In this document: positions 56,993-64,000 of the stretch, in pieces
Numbering within the stretch: the stretch's first letter is position 1
Layout of the letters: the number at the start of each line of letters is the position of its first letter
Source of the DNA: Azospirillum sp. 412522
Lineage (GTDB): Bacteria > Pseudomonadota > Alphaproteobacteria > Azospirillales > Azospirillaceae
DNA: 64,000 nucleotides
Direction of reading: 5' to 3'
Assembly (NCBI RefSeq): GCF_019805165.1
Contig: NZ_RWIJ01000001.1
Span: forward strand, 416,081 to 480,080
Translations under genes and position numbers: made by a program
The notes under the pieces: generated by a model
Seen by the model: only the letters and a program-made list of their open reading frames with translations
Databases searched by the model: none
What the model was told of the DNA's origin: nothing

Positions 56993-57995
56993 GTTCTGGA
57001 GCGGCTTCCTCCTGCCGCTGATCATTATGGTCCTGCAGATCCTGGCGATCACCGTGCCGCTGCTGGTCGCCGTCGCCTTCATGACCTATGCCGAGCGCAA
57101 GATCATGGGCGCGATGCAGATGCGCCAGGGTCCCAGCATCGTCGGCCCCTTCGGCCTGATGCAGCCCTTCGCCGACGGCCTGAAGCTGTTCGCCAAGGAG
57201 CAGATCCTGCCGGAAGGCGCCAACCGCGTCGTGTTCTACGTCGCGCCGATGCTGACCTTCTTCCTGGCGCTGATCGCCTGGGCGGTCATCCCGTTCGACT
57301 ACGGGGTGGTGCTGTCCAACATTAACGTCGGCGTGCTGTACCTGTTCGCGATCTCCTCGCTGGGCGTCTACGGCATCGTCATGGCCGGCTGGGCGTCGAA
57401 CTCGCGCTACGCCTTCCTCGGCGCGCTCCGCTCCGCGGCGCAGATGGTGTCCTACGAGGTCTCGATGGGCCTCATCATCATCACCGTGCTGCTGTGCGTC
57501 GGCTCGCTGAACCTGACCGACATCGTGCGGGCCCAGGAGAAGGTCTGGTTCTGCATCCCGCTGCTGCCAATGTTCGTGATGTTCTTCATCTCGGCGCTCG
57601 CGGAAACCAACCGCGCCCCCTTCGACCTGCCGGAAGGCGAGTCGGAGCTGGTCGCCGGCTTCATGGTCGAATACAGCTCGGCTCCCTTCGCGCTCTTCTT
57701 CCTTGGCGAATACGCCAACATGATCCTGATGAGCGCGATGACGAGCATCCTGTTCCTCGGTGGCTGGCTGCCTCCGCTGCCCTTCGCGCCCTTCACCTGG
57801 GTGCCGGGCATCGTGTGGTTCGCCCTGAAGATCGCGTTCTGCCTGTTCACCTACGTCTGGGTTCGCGCCACCGTGCCGCGCTACCGCTACGACCAGCTGA
57901 TGCGGCTGGGCTGGAAGGTCTTCCTGCCGCTGTCGCTGTTCTGGGTCGTGCTGACCGCCGGTGTCCTGGTGACCTTCGGCTGGCTGCCGAAATAA
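56985..57995 (+). CDS. nuoH: NADH-quinone oxidoreductase subunit H
   Basis: A 336-residue membrane subunit with eight helices that forms part of the quinone channel. [42 protein letters not shown] and [40 protein letters not shown] are strongly conserved. It overlaps nuoG by 8 bp and is separated from nuoI by 117 bp. Confidence 0.98.
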   Translation: MAEFWSGFLLPLIIMVLQILAITVPLLVAVAFMTYAERKIMGAMQMRQGPSIVGPFGLMQPFADGLKLFAKEQILPEGANRVVFYVAPMLTFFLALIAWAVIPFDYGVVLSNINVGVLYLFAISSLGVYGIVMAGWASNSRYAFLGALRSAAQMVSYEVSMGLIIITVLLCVGSLNLTDIVRAQEKVWFCIPLLPMFVMFFISALAETNRAPFDLPEGESELVAGFMVEYSSAPFALFFLGEYANMILMSAMTSILFLGGWLPPLPFAPFTWVPGIVWFALKIAFCLFTYVWVRATVPRYRYDQLMRLGWKVFLPLSLFWVVLTAGVLVTFGWLPK

Positions 57996-58112
57996 GCGGC
58001 ATCCCCGCAAAGCCAGCTTGGCACCGATCCCACCATTGACGTGTCGATTTGAGTGCCGGCGAGCCAACCGACGAAACGGGCGGCCGCCGGCGAGGAAGGA
58101 GACGAAGAGGCC

Positions 58113-58601
58113 ATGGCGTTCCTCGACCGCGCGGCGCGCAGCCTGTTCCTGACCGAGCTGCTGGGCGGCATGGCGCTGACCTTGCGCTACATGTTCAAGC
58201 CCAAGGTCACCCTGAACTACCCCTATGAGAAGGGCCCCATCAGTTCGCGCTTCCGCGGCGAGCATGTGCTCCGCCGCTATGCGAGCGGCGAGGAGCGCTG
58301 CATCGCGTGCAAGCTGTGCGAAGCGGTGTGCCCGGCGCTCGCCATCACCATCGAGGCCGAACCGCGGGACGACGGCAGCCGCCGCACGACGCGCTACGAC
58401 ATCGACATGACCAAGTGCATCTATTGCGGCCTGTGCCAGGAGGCCTGCCCGGTCGATGCGGTGGTCATGGGGCCGAACTTCGAGTTCTCCACCGAATCCC
58501 GGGAAGAGCTCTTCTACAACAAGCAGAAGCTGCTGGCGAACGGCGACCGCTGGGAGGCGGAAATCGCCCAGAACCTCGCGGCCGAGGCTCCTTACCGGTA
58601 A
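58113..58601 (+). CDS. nuoI: NADH-quinone oxidoreductase subunit I
   Basis: A 162-residue ferredoxin-like subunit with clusters N6a and N6b. The two [4Fe-4S] binding motifs are [16 protein letters not shown] and [16 protein letters not shown]. An N-terminal amphipathic helix ([29 protein letters not shown]) attaches it to NuoH. Start 58113 gives the family N-terminus; a longer ORF start at 58053 is in the 117-bp spacer. Confidence 0.98.
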   Translation: MAFLDRAARSLFLTELLGGMALTLRYMFKPKVTLNYPYEKGPISSRFRGEHVLRRYASGEERCIACKLCEAVCPALAITIEAEPRDDGSRRTTRYDIDMTKCIYCGLCQEACPVDAVVMGPNFEFSTESREELFYNKQKLLANGDRWEAEIAQNLAAEAPYR

Positions 58602-58619
58602 GCGGAAGCGAGAAAAACG

Positions 58620-59234
58620 ATGATAGTCCAAGGCATCGCCTTCTACGTGTTCGCCGCGCTGCTGGTGGCCTCCGGTGTGATGGTCATCTCGGCGCGGAAC
58701 CCCGTTCACTCCGTCCTTTTCCTGATCCTCGCCTTCTTCCAGGCTGCCGGCCTCTGCCTCCTGATGGGGGCGGAGTTCATCGCGATGATCCTCGTCATCG
58801 TCTATGTCGGCGCCGTGGCCGTGCTGTTCCTGTTCGTGGTGATGATGCTCGACATCAACTTCCGCGAGCTGCGCAAGGGCGCGATGGAAGCGCTGCCGCT
58901 GGGCGCACTGGTCGGGCTGATCCTGCTGGCCGAACTGGCCGCCGTGCTCGGCGGCTGGATCGTGGCGCCGAACGTGGCGGCCATCGCCGGCGCGCCGACC
59001 CCGGCGATCGACCAGGTGTCGAACACCCAGGCGCTGGGCCGGCTGATGTACACCCAGTACGTCTACCTGTTCCAGGCGTCGGGCATCGTCCTGCTGATCG
59101 CCATGATCGGCGCCATCGTGCTGACGCTGCGCCACCGTGCCGGCGTGCGCAAACAGAACATCGGCGCCCAGATTTCCCGTCGCCGGGAAGAGGTGGTCGT
59201 CATCCGCAAGGTCACGACCGGGGAGGGCGTGTGA
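58620..59234 (+). CDS. nuoJ: NADH-quinone oxidoreductase subunit J
   Basis: A 204-residue membrane subunit with five helices. [59 protein letters not shown] is the conserved core, including the flexible TM3 region implicated in coupling. It is 18 bp after nuoI and 2 bp before nuoK. Confidence 0.97.
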   Translation: MIVQGIAFYVFAALLVASGVMVISARNPVHSVLFLILAFFQAAGLCLLMGAEFIAMILVIVYVGAVAVLFLFVVMMLDINFRELRKGAMEALPLGALVGLILLAELAAVLGGWIVAPNVAAIAGAPTPAIDQVSNTQALGRLMYTQYVYLFQASGIVLLIAMIGAIVLTLRHRAGVRKQNIGAQISRRREEVVVIRKVTTGEGV

Positions 59235-59236
59235 TC

Positions 59237-59545
59237 ATGGAGATCGGTCTCGGACATTACCTGACGGTCTCGGCCATCGTCTTCACGCTGGGCGTGCTGG
59301 GCATCTTCCTGAACCGGAAGAACGTCATCATCATCCTGATGTCGATCGAGATGATGCTGCTGGCGGTGAACCTGAATCTCGTCGCCTTCTCGACGTACCT
59401 GCACGATCTGGTCGGCCAGATCTTCGCCATGATCATCCTGACCGTCGCCGCCGCCGAGGCGGCCATCGGCCTCGCCATCCTGGTGGTCTACTTCCGCAAC
59501 CGCGGCTCGATCCGAGTCGAAGACATCAACATGATGAAGGGCTGA
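59237..59545 (+). CDS. nuoK: NADH-quinone oxidoreductase subunit K
   Basis: A 102-residue membrane subunit with three helices, an MrpC-like part of the proton path. [15 protein letters not shown] [18 protein letters not shown] carries the essential Glu, and [22 protein letters not shown] carries the second. The ATG at 59237 follows GGAGG. nuoL begins 9 bp later. Confidence 0.97.
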   Translation: MEIGLGHYLTVSAIVFTLGVLGIFLNRKNVIIILMSIEMMLLAVNLNLVAFSTYLHDLVGQIFAMIILTVAAAEAAIGLAILVVYFRNRGSIRVEDINMMKG

Positions 59546-59554
59546 GGCGGCGCC

Positions 59555-61669
59555 ATGGAAGTGCTAGTCGTATTCCTTCCGCTCCTGGCGTTCCTCGTCG
59601 CCGGATCGATCGCGCTGTTCGGCGGCCCGAAGGCCGAGCCGGCGGTCGCGGGTCACGGAAGCCACGGTCACGGGCATGACGGTCATGGGCACGCCCAGAT
59701 CGCCCATGCCCATGACGACCATGCCCATCACATCTCGCACGACGAGCTGGACCACGCCCACGACGATGCCCACGACGACCACCACGTCGTCGCCGGGCCG
59801 CCGTCAGTCGGCGACCGTGTCGCGCAGTTCGTGACCGCGGGCGCCGTGGTCGTCTCGGCGATCCTCTCCTGGATCCTGTTCTTCGACGTCGCCGTGCATG
59901 GCCATCCGCGCACGATCGAGCTGATGACCTGGATCCAGAGCGGCACGCTCGACGTGAAGTGGGCGCTGCGCGTCGACCAGCTCACCGCGGTGATGCTGAT
60001 CGTCGTCAACACCGTCTCGGCCTGCGTGCACGTCTACTCGATCGGCTACATGGCCGACGACCCGCAGAAGCCGCGCTTCATGGGCTACCTGTCGCTGTTC
60101 ACCTTCGCCATGCTGATGCTGGTGACCGCGGACAACCTGGTCCAGCTCTTCTTCGGCTGGGAGGGTGTCGGTCTTGCCTCCTACCTGCTGATCAATTTCT
60201 GGTACGAGAAGCCCTCGGCCAACGCCGCCGCCATGAAGGCCTTCCTGGTCAACCGTGTCGGCGACTTCGGCTTCGCGCTCGGCATCTTCGCGATCTTCGT
60301 GCTGACCGGCTCGGTCCAGTTCGACGCGATCTTTGCCAAGGCGCCGACGCTGACCGGCGAGACGCTGCATTTCCTTAGCTGGAACTTCAACGGCCTGACC
60401 ATCGCCTGCCTGCTGCTGTTCATGGGCGCGATGGGCAAGTCGGCGCAGCTCGGCCTGCACACCTGGCTGCCGGACGCGATGGAAGGCCCGACCCCGGTGT
60501 CGGCGCTCATCCACGCCGCCACCATGGTCACCGCCGGCGTCTTCATGCTCTGCCGCCTGTCGCCGGTCTTCGAATACGCTCCGACGGCGCTCGAGGTGGT
60601 GACGGTCGTCGGCGGCCTGACCGCCTTCGTCGCCGCGACCATCGGCTTCACCCAGTTCGACATCAAGCGCGTCATCGCCTATTCGACGATGTCGCAGCTC
60701 GGCTACATGTTCTTCGCTGCCGGCGTCTCCGCCTACGGCGCGGCCATGTTCCACCTGTTCACGCATGCCTTCTTCAAGGCCCTGCTGTTCCTCGGTGCCG
60801 GCTCGGTCATCCATGCCCTGCACCATGAGCAGGACATGCGCAAGATGGGCGGCGTCTGGCGCAAGATCCCCTTCACCTACGCGGTGATGTGGATCGGCAA
60901 CCTGGCGCTCGCCGGTCTGCCCTTCTTCGCCGGCTACTATTCCAAGGACATGATCCTGGAGGCTGCCTTCGCGTCTGGCAGCGGGGTGGGGCGCTTCGCC
61001 TTCGCCCTCGGCATCGCGGCGGCGCTGCTGACCGCCTTCTATTCCTGGCGCCTGCTGTTCATGACCTTCCACGGCACGCCGCGGATGGACAAGGAAGTCT
61101 ACGACCACGCCCACGAGTCGCCGGTCGTCATGCTGGTCCCGCTGGCCGTCCTGACGCTGGGCGCCCTGTTCGCCGGCGTCGGCTTCCACGAATATTTCAT
61201 CGGCCACGACCGTGCCGAGTTCTGGGGCAAGGCGATCATGACCTTGCAAGGCCACGACGCCATCGAGGCGGCGCACCATCACACCCCGGGCTGGGTGGCG
61301 CTCGCGCCGCTGGTCGTGGGCCTGATCGGCATCGCCATGGCCTACATCGGCTACATCCAGATGCCGAACCTGCCGGGCAAGATCGCCGGCACCTTCCGCG
61401 GCATCCACAAGTTCCTCTACAACAAGTGGTACTTCGACGAGCTGTACGACGCGCTGTTCACCCGTCCGGCCAAGGCCCTGGGCTACGGCCTGTGGAAGTC
61501 GGGCGACGGGGCGGTGATCGACGGCGTGGGTCCGGACGGCGTCGCCGCCGCCACCCGCGACGTCGCGGCGCGCGCCAGCCGGCTGCAGTCGGGGTACGTC
61601 TACCATTACGCCTTTGCCATGGTGATCGGGGTCGTCCTGTTCGTCGCCTGGCTGTCGGTCTTCGGCTGA
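59555..61669 (+). CDS. nuoL: NADH-quinone oxidoreductase subunit L with His-rich loop
   Basis: A 704-residue antiporter-like subunit, the distal proton pump of complex I, with the lateral C-terminal helix. [39 protein letters not shown] holds the key Glu and Lys, and [31 protein letters not shown] and [30 protein letters not shown] follow. Between the first two helices, residues 34-77 are an inserted loop with 17 His, many Asp and Gly residues. This is uncommon for NuoL and may bind metal ions. Everything else looks intact. Confidence 0.97.
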   Translation: MEVLVVFLPLLAFLVAGSIALFGGPKAEPAVAGHGSHGHGHDGHGHAQIAHAHDDHAHHISHDELDHAHDDAHDDHHVVAGPPSVGDRVAQFVTAGAVVVSAILSWILFFDVAVHGHPRTIELMTWIQSGTLDVKWALRVDQLTAVMLIVVNTVSACVHVYSIGYMADDPQKPRFMGYLSLFTFAMLMLVTADNLVQLFFGWEGVGLASYLLINFWYEKPSANAAAMKAFLVNRVGDFGFALGIFAIFVLTGSVQFDAIFAKAPTLTGETLHFLSWNFNGLTIACLLLFMGAMGKSAQLGLHTWLPDAMEGPTPVSALIHAATMVTAGVFMLCRLSPVFEYAPTALEVVTVVGGLTAFVAATIGFTQFDIKRVIAYSTMSQLGYMFFAAGVSAYGAAMFHLFTHAFFKALLFLGAGSVIHALHHEQDMRKMGGVWRKIPFTYAVMWIGNLALAGLPFFAGYYSKDMILEAAFASGSGVGRFAFALGIAAALLTAFYSWRLLFMTFHGTPRMDKEVYDHAHESPVVMLVPLAVLTLGALFAGVGFHEYFIGHDRAEFWGKAIMTLQGHDAIEAAHHHTPGWVALAPLVVGLIGIAMAYIGYIQMPNLPGKIAGTFRGIHKFLYNKWYFDELYDALFTRPAKALGYGLWKSGDGAVIDGVGPDGVAAATRDVAARASRLQSGYVYHYAFAMVIGVVLFVAWLSVFG

Positions 61670-61694
61670 GCGGTTTCGAAGGAGAACAACAACA

Positions 61695-63221
61695 ATGGCT
61701 AGCTGGCCGATCCTGTCGTTCGCGACCTTCCTGCCGCTCGTGGGCGTCGCGCTGATCCTGCTGTTCTGCCGGGGCAACACCCCGGACGTGCTGCGGAACG
61801 TGCGGTTCATCTCGCTGTGGACGACCCTCGTCACCTTCGTCCTGACCCTGCTGGTCTGGGCCAACTTCGATCCGCGCAATCCCGGCTACCAGATGGTCGA
61901 GAAGGCGGGCTGGATTCCCGAGTTCGGCATCAACTACCATATGGGCGTCGACGGCATCTCGGTGCTGTTCGTCGTCCTGGCCGGCTTCCTGATGCCGCTG
62001 TGCATCCTGGCGAGCTGGGAATCGGTGCAGGTCCGCCTCAAGGAATACATGATCGCCTTCCTCGCGCTGGAAACCCTGATGATCGGGATGTTCTGCGCGC
62101 TGGACTTCGTGCTGTTCTACATGTTCTTCGAAGGCGTCCTGATCCCGATGTTCCTGATCATCGGCATCTGGGGCGGTCCGCGCCGCGTCTATGCCGCCTT
62201 CAAGTTCTTCCTCTACACGCTACTCGGCTCGGTGCTGATGCTGCTGGCGATCCTGGCTATGTACTACGTGGCCGGCACCACCGACATCCCGACCATCACC
62301 GCCACACAGTTCCCGCGCAACATGCAGCTCTGGCTGTGGCTGGCCTTCTTCGCCTCCTTCGCGGTTAAGGTGCCGATGTGGCCGGTCCACACCTGGCTGC
62401 CGGATGCCCACGTCGAGGCGCCGACCGCCGGTTCGGTCATCCTGGCCGGCGTGCTGCTGAAGATGGGCGGGTACGGCTTCCTGCGCTTCAACATTCCGAT
62501 CCTGCCGGAAGCGACCGAGTATTTCGCGCCGCTGATCTACACCCTGTCGGTCGTGGCCGTGATCTACACCTCGCTGGTCGCTCTCGCCCAGGAGGACATG
62601 AAGAAGCTGATCGCCTACTCGTCGGTCGCCCACATGGGCTTCGTCACCATCGGCATGTTCGCGCTGAACCAGCAGGGCATCGAGGGTTCGGTGTTCCAGA
62701 TGCTGTCGCACGGCGTCGTGTCGGGTGCGCTGTTCCTGTGCGTCGGCGTCGTCTATGACCGGTTGCACACCCGCGAGATCGCCCGTTACGGCGGCCTCGT
62801 GAAGAACATGCCGAAATACGCGGTTATCTTCCTGTTCATGACCATGGCCTCGGTCGGCCTGCCGGGCACCGCCGGCTTCGTCGGCGAGTTCCTGGTGCTG
62901 ATGGGCGTCTTCCGCGACAACACCTGGGTTGCCGCTCTCGCCGCCACCGGCATGGTTCTCGGCGCCGCCTATGCGCTGTGGCTGTACCGCCGCGTCGTCT
63001 ACGGCAAGCTGACCAAGCCGGACGTCAAGGCGATGTTCGACGTGACCCCGCGCGAGATCGCGGTGTTCCTGCCGCTGATCGCCGTCGTCCTGTGGATGGG
63101 TATCTATCCCAGCAGCTTCCTGAACGTCACCTCGGCATCGGTCGAGCAGCTGATCCAGACCTACCAGACCAAGCTGGCCGCGTCGCACGCCGCGTCCGGT
63201 GTCTCGGTCGCCGCTCGGTAA
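61695..63221 (+). CDS. nuoM: NADH-quinone oxidoreductase subunit M
   Basis: A 508-residue antiporter-like membrane subunit with about 14 helices. [43 protein letters not shown] carries the conserved Glu. [41 protein letters not shown] carries the Lys-Glu pair, and [17 protein letters not shown] is the late Glu helix. nuoN begins 13 bp later. Confidence 0.97.
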   Translation: MASWPILSFATFLPLVGVALILLFCRGNTPDVLRNVRFISLWTTLVTFVLTLLVWANFDPRNPGYQMVEKAGWIPEFGINYHMGVDGISVLFVVLAGFLMPLCILASWESVQVRLKEYMIAFLALETLMIGMFCALDFVLFYMFFEGVLIPMFLIIGIWGGPRRVYAAFKFFLYTLLGSVLMLLAILAMYYVAGTTDIPTITATQFPRNMQLWLWLAFFASFAVKVPMWPVHTWLPDAHVEAPTAGSVILAGVLLKMGGYGFLRFNIPILPEATEYFAPLIYTLSVVAVIYTSLVALAQEDMKKLIAYSSVAHMGFVTIGMFALNQQGIEGSVFQMLSHGVVSGALFLCVGVVYDRLHTREIARYGGLVKNMPKYAVIFLFMTMASVGLPGTAGFVGEFLVLMGVFRDNTWVAALAATGMVLGAAYALWLYRRVVYGKLTKPDVKAMFDVTPREIAVFLPLIAVVLWMGIYPSSFLNVTSASVEQLIQTYQTKLAASHAASGVSVAAR

Positions 63222-63234
63222 GGGGTTCTTCGAC

Positions 63235-64000
63235 ATGACCGCAGTGTTTCCCGACATCTGGCCGGCCCTGCCGGAGATCTTCCTGGCATTGTCGGGCGTC
63301 GCCCTGCTGATGCTGGGCGTGTTCCGCGGCGACGGCTTCACCCGTCCCGTCTCCTACCTGTCGATCGTCTGCATGCTGCTCGCCGCCGTCCTGGCGATGG
63401 GCTACGGCAGCGGCCGCGTCGTCACCTTCAACGGCATGTTCGTGATGGACGCCTTCGGCGTCTTCATGAAGGTGCTGGTGCTGGTCTCCGCGGCCTTCGC
63501 GGTCATCCTCGGCCTCGGCTTCAACGAGCGCGAACAGATGGCGCGCTTCGAGTACCCGGTGCTGATGATCTTCGCCACGCTCGGCATGCTGATGATGATC
63601 TCGGCCAACGATTTCATCTCCCTGTATGTCGGGCTGGAGACCCAGAGCCTCGCGCTCTACGTCATCGCGGCCTTCCGCCGCGACAGCGCCAAGTCGTCGG
63701 AAGCCGGCCTGAAGTATTTCGTCCTCGGCTCGCTCTCCTCCGGCATGCTGCTGTACGGCGCGTCGCTGGTCTACGGCTTCGCCGGCACGACCTCCTTCGA
63801 CAAGGTGGCGGCCCTGTTCGCCGGCGGCGCCCATGTCTCGCCGGGTCTGGTGATCGGCCTGGTGTTCGTCATGGCCGGTCTGGCCTTCAAGGTCTCCGCC
63901 GCTCCGTTCCACATGTGGACGCCGGACGTCTACGAGGGCGCCCCGACCCCGGTGACCGCCTTCTTCGCGGCGGCCCCGAAGGTGGCGGCCATCGCCCTGC
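63235..64000 (+). CDS. nuoN: NADH-quinone oxidoreductase subunit N (truncated by window edge)
   Basis: The first 255 codons of nuoN, starting [17 protein letters not shown]; the rest lies beyond the window. [50 protein letters not shown] and [32 protein letters not shown] are typical NuoN motifs. It is the 14th and last nuo structural gene. Only its truncation by the edge is unusual. Confidence 0.95.
   Translation, partial: MTAVFPDIWPALPEIFLALSGVALLMLGVFRGDGFTRPVSYLSIVCMLLAAVLAMGYGSGRVVTFNGMFVMDAFGVFMKVLVLVSAAFAVILGLGFNEREQMARFEYPVLMIFATLGMLMMISANDFISLYVGLETQSLALYVIAAFRRDSAKSSEAGLKYFVLGSLSSGMLLYGASLVYGFAGTTSFDKVAALFAGGAHVSPGLVIGLVFVMAGLAFKVSAAPFHMWTPDVYEGAPTPVTAFFAAAPKVAAIAL

Noticed and set aside
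53561..57082. Very long minus-strand ORF of 1173 codons opposite nuoE-nuoG
   Set aside because: High GC at third positions suppresses stop codons in the antisense frame. Composition is rich in Asp, Arg, Gly, Ala and His without domain character, while the plus-strand genes match complex I subunits throughout.
56910..61879. Long minus-strand ORFs opposite nuoH-nuoL
   Set aside because: Same antisense-frame effect; the low-complexity His/Asp/Gln-rich products show no family motif.

Overview
The window is GC-rich, with strong third-position GC bias, alphaproteobacterial chromosome. Gene content and order (murA next to a DUF2948 gene, a complete 14-gene nuo order with small spacings, mreBCD-mrdA, ilvBN-ilvC, urease, two single-domain hemerythrins, FNR-type boxes) point to Rhodospirillales, most likely Azospirillum or a close relative. 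That placement is my inference from gene families; no search was run. No insertion sequence, phage, CRISPR array or rRNA operon was seen. This is mostly core genome with small accessory islands and dispersed hairpin repeats.

Layout: 0.1-4.0 kb is a surface-polysaccharide cluster (two family-2 glycosyltransferases, a WecA/MraY-type sugar-phosphate transferase, a UDP-glucuronate-epimerase-like SDR). 4.1-8.9 kb holds small conserved proteins, dcd, murA, a DUF2948 gene and a PfpI-type protein. 9.0-10.8 kb holds two divergent LuxR/NarL-type regulators with atypical receiver domains around a 406-bp AT-richer spacer containing a perfect palindrome. 10.8-16.9 kb is the urease locus ureD-ureABC-[murI]-ureEFG, with a glutamate racemase gene inside it. 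17-22.3 kb: two envelope-type proteins, an FNR-type box upstream of fabI, a bacteriohemerythrin, serB and miaA. 22.4-27.5 kb: an aminotransferase and the branched-chain amino-acid genes ilvB, ilvN, ilvC. 27.5-29.3 kb: divergent ArsR regulator and EamA exporter. 29.3-33.8 kb: the cell-elongation operon mreB-mreC-mreD-mrdA. 34-37.6 kb: a UPF0114 membrane protein, an orphan phoU, hisE and a two-domain methyltransferase. 37.7-38.1 kb: tandem identical tRNA-Lys genes with a good promoter and terminator. 38.1-44.8 kb: hemerythrin, pepF, a LysR/LysE-type exporter pair, a thioredoxin-reductase-like protein with a divergent Rrf2 regulator, and small hypotheticals. 45-49.5 kb: propionyl-CoA synthetase, a DsbA/FrnE protein and small exported or unknown proteins. 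49.7 kb: tRNA-Asp. 50.1 kb to the right edge: nuoA-N, complex I, truncated in nuoN.

How the parts relate: ureD-G build and load the nickel urease that releases ammonia from urea. mreB/C/D and PBP2 run lateral wall growth, fed by murA and perhaps by murI. The nuo operon is the respiratory NADH entry point. The FNR-like boxes beside fabI and beside one hemerythrin suggest oxygen or nitrogen-oxide control of some genes, fitting a microaerobic lifestyle.

Nothing here is clearly a wholly new system. The observations most worth a second look are the divergent pair of regulators with degenerate receivers, the racemase embedded in the urease operon, the histidine-rich loop of NuoL, the two FNR-family palindromes, and the composite repeat at 42.2 kb.
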